Of a DNA stretch of 64,000 nucleotides, positions 8,623 through 17,991 are shown piece by piece (positions within the stretch are counted from its first letter, which is position 1; each line of letters begins with the position of its first letter). The notes beneath the pieces are model-generated. The model ran no database searches. It was not told where the DNA came from and worked only from the letters and a program-made list of their open reading frames with translations. Source of the DNA: Opitutaceae bacterium (lineage in GTDB: Bacteria > Verrucomicrobiota > Verrucomicrobiia > Opitutales > Opitutaceae); the NCBI GenBank assembly GCA_030648295.1, contig JAUSID010000085.1, forward strand, positions 1 to 64,000. Direction: 5' to 3'. Position numbers and translations under genes: made by a program.

Positions 8623-10089
8623 TCACGGAAACTTCGCGGTCTTTCCGACCGCGTCGCGCCGCACGGTGCCATCGGCGGCGATCAAGGGTTGCGGATGCAC
8701 GACGCGGCCGAGCGGCCTGCAGCCCGGACCGATACCCTCCAGCCCGAGATCGCCGGTCATCTTGTCCGCCAGTGCGCGCAGCCGCTTCACTTCGTCAGGG
8801 TGCTGCGAGGCGATGTTTCGCGCCTCGGCGATGTCGTTGCCGAGGTGGTGAAGCTCACCGGATTTCAGGTGCAGTTTCCACGGGCCGGACCGGACGGCAT
8901 CGAGGACGAAACCACGAAAGTAATAAAAGCTGTCGCGCGGTGGCTTGGCCGGATTCCCGACGAGCACCGGCCAGATATCGACCCCGTCGATCTTGCGATC
9001 GGATGGCGCTCGCGTGCCCGCGAGCCCGGCAAAGGTCGGCAGCACATCCATCATCGTCGTGATCGCGTCCGTGGCCGTGCCGGCGGGAATTTTTCCGGGC
9101 CACCACGCGATCGTGCAGACGCGGATGCCGCCTTCGAACGTCGTGCCCTTGCTGCCGCGGAGCGGGGTGTTGACCGCGCCCTGGCCTACCGGCCCGCCAT
9201 TGTCCGACGTGAAAAGGACGAGCGTGTTCGCGTCCAGTTTCAGCTCGCGCAACGCGGCGAGCACCTGGCCGACGCTCCAGTCCACCTCCTGCACCCAGTC
9301 GCCGAGCAGCCCGTTGCCCGAGCGGCCGAGGAATTCATCGCGCGGATACACGGGAAAGTGCACGGCGCTGTGCGCGAGGTAGAGAAAGAACGGCCGGTCG
9401 CGGCGCTCGCGGATGAATGCCACCGCGCGCTCGGTGTAGCGACGCGTGAGTTGCACCTGGTCCTCGCCGCGAACCCGCGCGATCACGCGATCGTTTTCCA
9501 GCAGCGCGAGCGGCGGCTGGTTGCCGCGAACGCCCGTTTCGTCGCTCGTCACCGCCGCCTTCGCCTTGGCCCCGGCTTTCGGCGTGGGGAGTGGCTGGCC
9601 GCGGTTGCTCTTGGTGCCCTCCGATGCGGGGCCCATGTCGTTCGAATACGGCAGCCCGAGGTACGTCTCGAAACCCTGCCGGGTCGGCAGGAACGGTTCC
9701 TGATCGCCAAGATGCCATTTACCCACCGCGGCCGTGGCATAGCCGGCATCTTTCAGGACTTCGGCGATGGTCCGCTCGTTGGGATTGAGCCCGACCTCGC
9801 CGGCGGGGAACAGCACGTGTGGAATTGGCAGCGCGCGTTTCGGATAGCTGCCCGTCATCAGTGCCGCGCGTGACGGCGAGCACACGGGCGCCGCGTAATG
9901 GCTGGTGAGTTTGCGGCCTTCCTTCGCCATCCGATCGAGCTCCGGCGTCCGATTGCGGCCGCCAAACGGCCCGATCTCAGCATAGCCAAGATCGTCAATG
10001 TTGATGATGATCAAATTGGGTCGCGGTGCGCCCGCGGCGGCGGCGATGGCGGCGGACAGGAGAAAAACCAACGGCGAAAGCAGTTTCAT
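8623..10089 (-). CDS. Sulfatase, family S1 (secreted)
   Basis: This 488-residue enzyme hydrolyses a sulfate ester. The signal peptide covers about 1-20. Metal-binding Asp residues lie in IINIDDLGYAEIG (about 29-40). The formylglycine site is C70 in APVCSPSRAALMTG, with Cys converted by a formylglycine-generating enzyme. KWHLGD, FTSDNGGP and GGIRVCTIAWWPGK follow in the usual order. The start at 10089 gives a normal signal peptide, whereas the upstream ATG at 10149 adds a non-signal stretch. It faces the second TonB receptor across a 480-base gap of repeats. The glycan substrate is unknown. Confidence 0.95.
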   Translation of the reverse strand: MKLLSPLVFLLSAAIAAAAGAPRPNLIIINIDDLGYAEIGPFGGRNRTPELDRMAKEGRKLTSHYAAPVCSPSRAALMTGSYPKRALPIPHVLFPAGEVGLNPNERTIAEVLKDAGYATAAVGKWHLGDQEPFLPTRQGFETYLGLPYSNDMGPASEGTKSNRGQPLPTPKAGAKAKAAVTSDETGVRGNQPPLALLENDRVIARVRGEDQVQLTRRYTERAVAFIRERRDRPFFLYLAHSAVHFPVYPRDEFLGRSGNGLLGDWVQEVDWSVGQVLAALRELKLDANTLVLFTSDNGGPVGQGAVNTPLRGSKGTTFEGGIRVCTIAWWPGKIPAGTATDAITTMMDVLPTFAGLAGTRAPSDRKIDGVDIWPVLVGNPAKPPRDSFYYFRGFVLDAVRSGPWKLHLKSGELHHLGNDIAEARNIASQHPDEVKRLRALADKMTGDLGLEGIGPGCRPLGRVVHPQPLIAADGTVRRDAVGKTAKFP

Positions 10090-10569
10090 TGGCGGCGGCG
10101 TTTTTTGCGAATCGGCTTCGAAGCGACGCGAACCGCTGCGGAGAGTCAACTTCGTCGGAGGGTCGGATGGTCAGATGGTCGGAGGCGCAGAGGCGCAGAG
10201 GAGCAGAGGCGCGGAGGGGCGGAGGGACGGAGGTGCGGAGGGACGGAGGTGCGGAGGAGCAGAGGCGCAGAGAAGCGGTCAAGGTGGCGGTGTTTTGCGA
10301 CCGAGCAGCGGCCGGTGGAGAAAAACGATGGTTTCGCTCTCGAACGTTCCCATCCCCGTCCTGAGCGGCCAGAAGCCGCGGTGAGCCCTGGGAGCGCGGG
10401 CGTCTCGCCCGCCAATGGAACCCGTGACCGTTTTGCAGTCCGCCGGAAAGCTCACACTTTCCGCAACGGCGATCCTGACTAACGCGGCGTTCGCCGCCAC
10501 CCTGCGCGAACTTACCCCATTGCCGATTGCCTCTATGGTTTTCGACGGGTTGAACTTTCGCCGCGTTAG
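10090..10569. repeat. Intergenic region with purine-rich tandem repeat
   Basis: Bases 10157-10285 form an imperfect tandem array of GGAGGCGCAGAGGCGCAGA-like and GGGACGGAGGTGCGGA-like units of about 8-16 bases. Bases 10388-10413 hold a CTGGGAGCGCGGGCG palindrome. Translating any frame gives only low-complexity peptide, so no gene is called. The promoter of the downstream minus-strand sulfatase should lie next to 10090, but nothing resembling consensus boxes was found. Confidence 0.6.
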
Positions 10570-13500
10570 TTAGAATGAATACGTCGTCGTGAAACGGAAC
10601 TCGCGCGGCTGGACCAAATCGTAGCGGCTATACGCGACGCCGCGGCCACCCGGCAGCATGAGCCCGTCGGGGTTGGCCTCCGAAACCGAAAGCCGCGACG
10701 GAATGATGTCGGTGCGATCGAGCAGATTCGAGACGTTCACCTGGAACCGCACTCTGCCGCGCAGGCGTGGGAATTTTCGCGTGTAGCCCAGCATCAGGTC
10801 AGCCGCGGTGATCACCTTGCCCGTGATTTCCTGACCCTGCGAATTGGATCCGATTACGTTGGCACTCCGCCAGCGCCAGCCGCCGCCAACCGTAAATCCT
10901 TCCAGCCGGCCCGTCCTGAAATCGTACGCCGTAAACAGGCTGATTTTGTGCGGTCGCACCCCCCAGCGTTTGATCTGCTGCTCGCGCTCGTCGTTCAGCG
11001 TGTCGACGAGATTGAAGATCTCCTCTCCGATCGTGACGCCGGTGGATGTCGTCAGCGTGGACAGGTTGGCCGCCGGATTCATCGCGCCCAACTCGACCCA
11101 TTTCGCCACTGCGCCGCCGGCGGCGAATGCGTTCGGGTCGACAACATACTCGCCCGCGGCGTTCTGGGTCACGCCCTGCTGGAGAAGCACCGGTCCGTTC
11201 GGCTTCAGGCCGTACCAGGCGAGCGCTTCGGGCGCCAGGTTCTTGCGCCCCGAGTCGGTGTAGGAGTAGTTGGCCACGAACCGCCAGGTGCGGGTGAGAT
11301 TGGCCGTGATGCGGGCCTCATACCCTTCAGATTCGAAGTCGGAGGAAATCGAGGAGACGGGCGGCGTGTAAGTTCTGCGCAGTTCGGCCCACTGGCTCGA
11401 GGAGAACGGCACTCCGTTGCCGGCCAGCACGGTGCCGAACGCATCCATCACGCGGATATTCCGATCGCGCAGCTGATTCGCCACCGGGGCCGTGACGCGG
11501 CCGATTTCGCTGCCCTTGAAATAAACGAAGCGCGCGTTCAGCCGGCCGTCGAGCAGATCGAAACCGAGCCCGTAATCCTCGCCCTTGCCTTTCGAGAGCG
11601 GCGCGAGGTTGCCGTCGGGAAACACGGTCCGCGCGAGCGGAGGAATGCCGACGTTCGAGGAGCGATTCGCGATCACCGACATCCAGTCGAGGGCGTGGTA
11701 CACAATGCCAGCCGTGCGCGTCTGCCCGACCATGTGGTTCACGATGCCATTGGCGGGATTCAAATCGACCACGTCGCCGCGGATCGGATCGTCGTAATAG
11801 CCGAGTTGCGTGTTTTTGACCCTGTCCTCGCGATAGCCAAACGTGGTCACGAACTTGCCGCCAAAAAAGAAGCTTTGCACCGCACCCAGCATGGAATCCA
11901 TCTGCTGGAGCATCCCGCCGTTGTCGGCGCCGCCCGACTCCACGTTCGCGTACGCGGTTTCGTAGGTCTGGCCGCCGAAGCTGATCGTCGGCGGCAGTTT
12001 CCGCCAGTCGCCGGCCCGATACGTACCATAATCCCCCTCCGTGAGATAATTCCGGATCGTGAGCCGGTTGTTGGCATTGCTCGGAGTGGGATTGAACGGA
12101 TGGCCGGCGAGCACGAGCCACGAGTTGGCGCGGCGATCGAGCGTGTCGGTGCGCGAAACCGAGGTCGCGAGCCGGTGGCGGCCGAACCATTTCGATTTGG
12201 TGTCGAGCGTGTATGAGGCGGAGAGCCGGGTCTCGCGGCTGTCGCCGTAATGCACGTCCTGCGTCCACGTACCGTCGAAGTAGAGCTGGCCCGCGTAGGG
12301 ATTGTTCGGGCCGGTGACGCCGAGCGTCCGGTTCGCGTCGCCGCGCAGAATCGGCGCGTTGCCGTTCATCAGGTGCACGACCGCGTTCGTCTCCTGGTAA
12401 TTGTGCGCGAGATTGAGGATCAGGTTGCGCGTCGCCTGCCAGTCGAGGGTGAGCGTGTAGTTTTTCAGGCTCTGCTCGCGAAACATCCCGGGCCCGGTCG
12501 CGTTGCCGTTGAGCGGGTAAAATGACGGATCATAAATCCGCAGCGCGGAGCCAGTGACGCCGCGAGTCCCGTCCGGCGCGCGGACGGCCGCGTTGTTGTA
12601 GGTGCCGGTCAGGAACGTGCCGATCGCGTCGAAGATCGTGCCGTCGTTTTCGACGTAGATCGCGCGGTGGTTGTTGCCGCCGCGCGCGCCATCCCGGCCG
12701 ATCACGCCGAGCGCCTGCTGCGCCGCGGTCGGCACGACATTGTTCGGCACGAAGGTCACCGCGTTCACGCCGAACGCCTCGCGATTGTCGTACCAGGCGA
12801 GCACCTGTTCGGAATCCGCGAAGGAGCGGACCACCGCGGTGGTGTCACGGCCGGTTTCACCCATGGCGGTGAAGGTGAGATTGCGGCGCGGCCGGAACGT
12901 GACCGAGCCGAAGATCCGCTCCTTGTCCTGGAAATCGAACGCGCGCCAGCCGCCGTTCTCCTGGTCGAGCGCGGCGACCGACACCGCGAGCTTGTCCTTC
13001 ACCAGCACCTTGTTCGCGTCGACCTCGAGCCGGCTGCGATCCCACGAGCCCATGCCATAGCGGATGTTCGCCGTGTCGCGGTGAGTCTCGGCGATCTTGG
13101 ACGACTGGTTGATCAACCCGCCGGGCGCACCGATGCCAAAGAGGATGCTGTTGGGGCCGCGGCTGTCCTCGTAACGGCCAACCCGATACGGATCCGTCGG
13201 CGTGATGCTGGTGAAGTAATCCATGCCGAAGCTCGCGATCAGCCCGCGGATCTGGATGCCGGGCGTGAGGGCGTGGCCGCCGATGATCCGGTTCTGCTCC
13301 GAGCTCGCGCCCTGCGAGTTCGTGTCCATCTCGCCATTGACCGAAAACTCGACCAGTTCGCGGATGTCGGTGATGCCGGCGTCGTCGAGAAACTCCTTGG
13401 TGAAAACGGAAACCGAGCTCGCAGTGTCGCGCAGCCGGGTGTTGAGCCGGCTGCCGGCGAGGGTGTTTTCCGCGACGTAGCCGATGTCGCGGCTGGTGTT

Positions 13501-13662
13501 GACGGTGAAAGGGCTGAGCTCGACGACGGCGTCTTTCGCCTCGGGTTTTGGGGCGGCGGGATCAGCGGACGTGGGCGTATTCGTCGTCGCCGTGGTTTGG
13601 CCGCTCGCGGTGAGGGCAAGGCTGAGCGAACAGGAGAAGACCAGGAGGGTGCGGAGTCTCAT
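10570..13662 (-). CDS. TonB-dependent receptor (Opitutaceae type), paralogue
   Basis: This is a 1030-residue outer-membrane receptor homologous along its full length to 219-3290. It shares the ELSPFTVNTS stretch, the GSRLNTRLRDTA plug start, the EDSRGPNSILFG motif and the barrel end FRFTTTYSF. The signal peptide is about 1-21, followed by a Thr/Pro/Ala-rich linker. The two receptors enclose Gfo/Idh, GH5, kinase-like and sulfatase genes, as if an ancestral receptor duplicated around a catabolic cassette, or two cassettes joined. The gene diverges from a DUF302 gene across a 260-base intergenic region. Confidence 0.93.
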   Translation of the reverse strand: MRLRTLLVFSCSLSLALTASGQTTATTNTPTSADPAAPKPEAKDAVVELSPFTVNTSRDIGYVAENTLAGSRLNTRLRDTASSVSVFTKEFLDDAGITDIRELVEFSVNGEMDTNSQGASSEQNRIIGGHALTPGIQIRGLIASFGMDYFTSITPTDPYRVGRYEDSRGPNSILFGIGAPGGLINQSSKIAETHRDTANIRYGMGSWDRSRLEVDANKVLVKDKLAVSVAALDQENGGWRAFDFQDKERIFGSVTFRPRRNLTFTAMGETGRDTTAVVRSFADSEQVLAWYDNREAFGVNAVTFVPNNVVPTAAQQALGVIGRDGARGGNNHRAIYVENDGTIFDAIGTFLTGTYNNAAVRAPDGTRGVTGSALRIYDPSFYPLNGNATGPGMFREQSLKNYTLTLDWQATRNLILNLAHNYQETNAVVHLMNGNAPILRGDANRTLGVTGPNNPYAGQLYFDGTWTQDVHYGDSRETRLSASYTLDTKSKWFGRHRLATSVSRTDTLDRRANSWLVLAGHPFNPTPSNANNRLTIRNYLTEGDYGTYRAGDWRKLPPTISFGGQTYETAYANVESGGADNGGMLQQMDSMLGAVQSFFFGGKFVTTFGYREDRVKNTQLGYYDDPIRGDVVDLNPANGIVNHMVGQTRTAGIVYHALDWMSVIANRSSNVGIPPLARTVFPDGNLAPLSKGKGEDYGLGFDLLDGRLNARFVYFKGSEIGRVTAPVANQLRDRNIRVMDAFGTVLAGNGVPFSSSQWAELRRTYTPPVSSISSDFESEGYEARITANLTRTWRFVANYSYTDSGRKNLAPEALAWYGLKPNGPVLLQQGVTQNAAGEYVVDPNAFAAGGAVAKWVELGAMNPAANLSTLTTSTGVTIGEEIFNLVDTLNDEREQQIKRWGVRPHKISLFTAYDFRTGRLEGFTVGGGWRWRSANVIGSNSQGQEITGKVITAADLMLGYTRKFPRLRGRVRFQVNVSNLLDRTDIIPSRLSVSEANPDGLMLPGGRGVAYSRYDLVQPREFRFTTTYSF

Positions 13663-13922
13663 TGATGGGTCGGACCGGTTGGAATGGGGCTACGGCAGCG
13701 TTCCGCTGCAGGAATCAGCGGCGTGGCGGGAGGGGAAAACGGTATGAGTGGGCGCCGCATCTTTCGCGTCAATCCCCGCGATCGTCACATTTGGAAGATT
13801 TTTCCGCGCGCCGGTGTCGGCCGCCGCGAATCCGCTCCCGATCGGAATCGTCTGATTTCATTGGTAAAACGCCATTACCTGCACTGAGTGTGGAACTGAT
13901 TCGAACCAACCTGGAGGACCCT

Positions 13923-14318
13923 ATGAATTCCGATGCATTGATCACCCGGCGCTCCCGCCGGCCGCTGGAGCAGGTTTGCGCGCAGCTGCCCGACATCGTG
14001 CAGAAGCACAAATTCGGGCTGCTCGGCACCCACGACCTGAAGGAAAAAATCCAGAGCAAGGGGCTGCAATTCGAGCGCGAGTGCCGCGTGTTCGAAGTGT
14101 GCAGCCCGGCGCAGGCGAAGGCGGTGCTGGACCGCGCCATCGAGGTGTCAACCGCTCTGCCCTGCCGGATTGCGGTGTACCAGGAAGCAGGTGACACCGT
14201 GCTGGCGACGATCAAGCCGACAACGCTGCTCGGGCTGTTCGGCGCCGGCGAGGCGCGCGGCATCGCCGAGGAGGTGGAGCGCTCGATGGTGGCGATCATG
14301 GACGACGCCGCTCGTTGA
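13923..14318 (+). CDS. DUF302 domain protein
   Basis: This small soluble protein of 131 residues matches the DUF302 fold. The signature is visible as KHKFGLLGTHDLKEKI near the N-terminus, VFEVCSPAQAKAVL in the middle and CRIAVYQEAGDTVLATIKP before a helical end. The biochemical role of DUF302 is not established. The start is fixed by a GGAGG at 13913-13917 with a five-base spacer; the longer open frame upstream has no such site. It diverges from the TonB receptor and converges on the aldo/keto reductase. Confidence 0.88.
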   Translation: MNSDALITRRSRRPLEQVCAQLPDIVQKHKFGLLGTHDLKEKIQSKGLQFERECRVFEVCSPAQAKAVLDRAIEVSTALPCRIAVYQEAGDTVLATIKPTTLLGLFGAGEARGIAEEVERSMVAIMDDAAR

Positions 14319-14337
14319 GCGGCGGTCAGGTGTTTGC

Positions 14338-14467
14338 GTAGCAGCCGAGGTAACGAGGCTGGGACGTATCGACCCGGCTGGCACGAATGCGCGATGTTGG
14401 GCGCCGCATGTGATCGTCCTGACTTCCGAACGCGCACAAGCCCCAGCCTCGTCACCTCGGCTGCTAC
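14338..14467. terminator. Long inverted repeat between convergent genes
   Basis: Arms at 14338-14363 and 14442-14467 are complementary at 25 of 26 positions and enclose a 78-base loop. The arm begins GTAGCAGCCGAGG. It lies exactly between convergent stop codons (DUF302 at 14318, aldo/keto reductase at 14492), so a bidirectional terminator role is plausible. The same arm sequence recurs near 20344, 41339, 42885 and 54640, so it is also a dispersed repeat. Confidence 0.6.
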
Positions 14468-14491
14468 ACACCAGCGGTTCGATGGTCGCAA

Positions 14492-15514
14492 TTACCGGTT
14501 CACCGCCGCCATGGCCGGCGCGGCGTAACGATCGCCGGACGCCGACCCCGCTGGCAGGACGGCGTCGATTTCACGCAACTCGTCGCGTGACAATTCGATC
14601 GTGGCGGCCGCCAGGTTTTCCTCGAGGAAGCCGATTCGTTTGGTGCCGGGAATCGGGATGATGTCTGGTCCCTGCGCCAGCACCCACGCGAGCGCGAGCT
14701 GGCTGGCGGTGCAGCCTTTGCGCCGCGCGAGGTCCTGGATCTGTTTCACCAGATCGAGGTTCTTCTGGAAATTTTCGCCCTGAAACCGCGGTGCGTGCCG
14801 GCGGTAATCGTCCGCCGGCAAGTCGTCGATCGTCTTGAACTGCCCGGTCAGGAATCCGCGGCCGAGCGGACTGTAGGCGACGAACGCGATCCCAAGCTCG
14901 CTCACCACGGGCAGGACACCCGTCTCGGGCTCACGACTCCAGAGCGAGTATTCGGTCTGGAGCGCGGCAATGGGGTGCACTTTCGCCGCGCGGCGAATGG
15001 TCGCCGGCGCCGCCTCGGAGAGGCCGAGATGACGCACCTTGCCGGCGCGCACGAGCTCCGCCATTGCACCCACCGTGTCCTCGATCGGCACCTTCGGGTC
15101 GACCCGATGCTGGTAATAGAGATCGATCGTCTCGACCTTCAGCCGCCGGAGGCTGGCCTCGCAGCACTCGCGCACATAGGCGGGATCGCCGCGCACGCCG
15201 AGAAATTCACCCTTGGGCCCGCGAACATTGCCGAACTTCGTGGCGAGGACGACCGCGGTACGACGGCCCGCGATGGCCTGGCCCACCAGCGTCTCGTTGC
15301 GGCCACTGCCATACATGTCGGCCGTATCCAGAAAATTACCGCCAAGTTCGAGGTAGCGGTGAATGACGCGGATTGATTCGGCGTCGTTCATCTGGCTCGG
15401 TTCGTAAAACTCGCTCATGCCCATGCAGCCGAGGCCGATTTCGGCGATGGCGGGCCCGCGGGCGCCCAGCTGGCGCTGGCGCAGTCGGATATCTTTTCGG
15501 GTTCCGGAGGTCAT
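14492..15514 (-). CDS. Aldo/keto reductase (cytosolic)
   Basis: This 340-residue NADP-dependent reductase has the family tetrad visible: Asp and Tyr in [12 protein letters not shown], Lys in VLATKFGNV and His in DLYYQHRVD. The C-terminal cofactor segment is [16 protein letters not shown]. It has no signal peptide when started at the ATG at 15514; the longer open frame back to 15742 reads through a repeat and is not credible. The closest general type is the YajO/voltage-channel-beta-like class acting on small carbonyls or sugars. It is the last of four minus-strand genes, but a 280-base gap separates it from the third. Confidence 0.92.
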   Translation of the reverse strand: MTSGTRKDIRLRQRQLGARGPAIAEIGLGCMGMSEFYEPSQMNDAESIRVIHRYLELGGNFLDTADMYGSGRNETLVGQAIAGRRTAVVLATKFGNVRGPKGEFLGVRGDPAYVRECCEASLRRLKVETIDLYYQHRVDPKVPIEDTVGAMAELVRAGKVRHLGLSEAAPATIRRAAKVHPIAALQTEYSLWSREPETGVLPVVSELGIAFVAYSPLGRGFLTGQFKTIDDLPADDYRRHAPRFQGENFQKNLDLVKQIQDLARRKGCTASQLALAWVLAQGPDIIPIPGTKRIGFLEENLAAATIELSRDELREIDAVLPAGSASGDRYAAPAMAAVNR

Positions 15515-15794
15515 GCCGGCAGTGAACGCCCGTGGCGGAACAGCGCAAGCGGCCGCTGAATTCCCGGCTGCAGGGCCGGCGCTTGCCGCCGGGCCGCGAA
15601 ATGCACACGGAACGCACACCCGTTCGCAAATGCGCCGCGGCGCCCCCGCCGCGGCAATAGTAGGACATTCAGCCATCGAAACGCGGCGAGGGCGCCGTGT
15701 CTCCATGGTACGAAAATCCGAAGACCAACGCAGCCCTGCCACCGACGTTCTTCACATATTACGTTAAGATTCGCCTCGGGGCGGGCCGCGGCTC

Positions 15795-16895
15795 TCAACG
15801 GTGCAGCTGAAACGTGGCACTCGCGACGCGCCGGCCGTTGACCTGCAAGTCGACGCGATGCAGGCCGGCGTAATGCCGGCGCGTCGTGAAATCGCGCACG
15901 AGCTGGTTTTTCGCGAGGTTCACGCTGCCGCGCGGCTGCAGATCGGTTTCCGTCCACTTGAAAACCTTCGGCGAACTCGAGCCGTTCGCCCGCACATAAT
16001 GCACCACGTAATCGACGATCACGCGCCGGGCGGTCTTCGCGCGCGACGTGATCCGTGCCACGAAACGCAGCGGCTGGCCGAGCCGGAGCCGGCGCGGCGA
16101 GACTTGCAGTTCGGCCGCAAAGTCCGCGGTGGTGGCCGCCTCGGCTCCGAGCAGCCGCAGTGCGCGCGGTTCGCCGCGTTTCACCAGCGTGCGCGCCGCG
16201 CGCCGCACGATCCATTCGCGATGCGGAACGGCGGTGCCCCAGTGCTCCAGCAAGTCGAGGACCCACGCCGGATGATCCTTGGCGATGTCGTTCAGGTTGT
16301 TCGCGACCGACCGGCGGACGAAGACCGACGGGTCGTCCTTCAACGCTTCGAGGATCGCGCGAAGCGGCTCCGGGTTCCGGATCAACTCATTCAGCCGTCG
16401 TCCCCACGGCAGCCGCGGGCGACATCCCTCGCTCGCCAGCCGGCGCACCGCTTCGTCCGGATCCGTCGTCCACCGCCGCATCACGGCAAGCGTGCCGGTG
16501 AGATCGCGTTCCAGGAAGGTGCGAATGGAGAACTCGGCCGAGCCAAACCGGGTGAAGAAGCGAAGAGCCTCGAGCGCCTCGGCGGTGTCGTGGCCGTAAC
16601 GCGCCACAAAATCGGAAAGAAAAATCGCGATGAAGCTGTGTCCAATCCGCGGCGCGAGTTGCCGCAGCACGGCGATTTTCTGCGCATAATCTCCCGGCAG
16701 GGCGGCCTCGACGGCGATGGAGGTCTGCTGCATTCGCGTCATCAGTGAACGCTCCGGCAGTCCCTCGAGGGCGAGCGCGAGAAACCGGCGTCGATCGGAC
16801 CGCGGTTCAATCGCGGCCAGCTCGCGGGCGAGTCGCCGGTAAAGCGGCTCGTTGAACCAATCCTTGAATGCATCGGGTTCGGATTTTGCGGCCAT
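15795..16895 (-). CDS. AlkC-like DNA alkylation repair protein
   Basis: The 366 residues match the HEAT-like AlkC/AlkD alkylpurine glycosylase superfamily, in particular AlkC. The helical repeat region contains ARYGHDTAEALEALRFFTRFGSAEF, then RRLASEGCRPRLPWG, then the diagnostic FVRRSVANNLNDIAKDHP. A beta-rich C-terminal part from about 240 (LRLGQPLRFVARITSRA) follows. Enzymes of this type excise 3-methyladenine and related cationic lesions without base flipping. The gene sits 68 bases downstream of the ChaN lipoprotein on the same strand, with no ada or alkB neighbour, so regulation is unclear. Confidence 0.85.
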   Translation of the reverse strand: MAAKSEPDAFKDWFNEPLYRRLARELAAIEPRSDRRRFLALALEGLPERSLMTRMQQTSIAVEAALPGDYAQKIAVLRQLAPRIGHSFIAIFLSDFVARYGHDTAEALEALRFFTRFGSAEFSIRTFLERDLTGTLAVMRRWTTDPDEAVRRLASEGCRPRLPWGRRLNELIRNPEPLRAILEALKDDPSVFVRRSVANNLNDIAKDHPAWVLDLLEHWGTAVPHREWIVRRAARTLVKRGEPRALRLLGAEAATTADFAAELQVSPRRLRLGQPLRFVARITSRAKTARRVIVDYVVHYVRANGSSSPKVFKWTETDLQPRGSVNLAKNQLVRDFTTRRHYAGLHRVDLQVNGRRVASATFQLHR

Positions 16896-16963
16896 CCACC
16901 AAACGCTGAGAATCCGCGCCCATGCGACGAGCGGAATCCAACCGTCGGACTGCGCGGGCCGGG

Positions 16964-17962
16964 TCAGCGCGTGATCGGCGGATGACCGGCCGGCAGCGCA
17001 TGAGTCGAACGCGGGAGGATCCGTACATAATCGCCGGGCGGCCGGCCCAGCGAGCGGAGGTCCGCATGCGAGATCGTCACGTCGCGACTCTGGGCCTTCT
17101 CCGCCGCCGTCAGCTCTAGCTCGCCGCTTTCGCTGACCAGGATTAGCCGCTCGACGATTCCGGTTTCGCGCCGCCGGACACTCGCGGCCGTGCCGAGCCC
17201 GAAACGCGTGTGCCCGGCGCCGAGCACGACAAATGCGGTGCGCTTGGCGCCGGCGTCCGGTCCGCCGCGCGCCGCGACGATGTTCGCGGCCATCACTTCA
17301 TCACGCGCGAGCTGGGCCTCGAACATCGGCCGCAGTTTCGCGGGATCAGCCGCCACGTGCACCGCCAGCTGCAAGTTCGTCAGCCGTTCGTAGTCCGGGT
17401 CGTCGAGCCGCAAATCGGCGGGCAACTGCGCGCGCTGTTCCGGGGTGAGTTGCGCCACGCCGCCGCCGCGGCTGATCGCGCGAATCAGATCAGCCGGCGC
17501 ATTCAATCCGCGCACGGGGATGCCATGTTGCCGGGCGAAGTCGCACAGCGGCTGATAATCCAGATAGTTTCGCCACTTCGAGGGCCAGTCGATCTCCCGC
17601 GCGAGGGTCGCGAAATCGATCTCGCGGGCATTGTAGCGATCGACCGCCGGCTGATCGCGGGCCTCGAGCTGCTCGAGACAGAGCACCAGGGGCACCCGGC
17701 GGGCGAAAAGTTCCTGCAGCAGCGACAGCTGGACGGCGTGGTGACGCGCGATGGTATGCGTTTCGCCCGCATAGACGACGCCGGCCGTGGCGACATCCTC
17801 GAGCAGGTCCGCGGGTGCAATCTCGTCGCCGCTGACGAGGTCGAGCCAGAACTCGCGCGGCGGGCGAGGGAGCGGGCCGGCGACGCGTACCGGCGGCGGC
17901 ACGCTCGTGCACGCCGCCAGCGCCAGCATCGCGCCGGCGAGCGAGAGGGGAAGGAATTTCAT
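16964..17962 (-). CDS. ChaN-family haem-binding lipoprotein
   Basis: This 332-residue lipoprotein has a lipobox LAAC with Cys18 after a hydrophobic signal, so it should be anchored to a membrane. The ChaN domain is recognised by VYAGETHTIARHHAVQLSLL and LEQLEARDQPAVDRY. Campylobacter ChaN binds haem, and related proteins are thought to act in iron or haem uptake. The start at 17962 is chosen because the upstream in-frame ATG (18004) would bury the signal. It follows the TIM-barrel isomerase by only 29 bases, so co-transcription is likely although the functions do not obviously connect. Confidence 0.87.
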   Translation of the reverse strand: MKFLPLSLAGAMLALAACTSVPPPVRVAGPLPRPPREFWLDLVSGDEIAPADLLEDVATAGVVYAGETHTIARHHAVQLSLLQELFARRVPLVLCLEQLEARDQPAVDRYNAREIDFATLAREIDWPSKWRNYLDYQPLCDFARQHGIPVRGLNAPADLIRAISRGGGVAQLTPEQRAQLPADLRLDDPDYERLTNLQLAVHVAADPAKLRPMFEAQLARDEVMAANIVAARGGPDAGAKRTAFVVLGAGHTRFGLGTAASVRRRETGIVERLILVSESGELELTAAEKAQSRDVTISHADLRSLGRPPGDYVRILPRSTHALPAGHPPITR

Positions 17963-17991
17963 GATCAGCTTTGCGCGCTTCGCCGCAAAGC

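Noticed and set aside
10001-10014. Perfect FNR consensus TTGAT-GATG-ATCAA
   Set aside because: It lies inside the sulfatase coding sequence, encoding part of the metal-binding IIINIDDL segment about 80 bases after the start codon, so the match follows from the protein sequence and not from a regulatory site.
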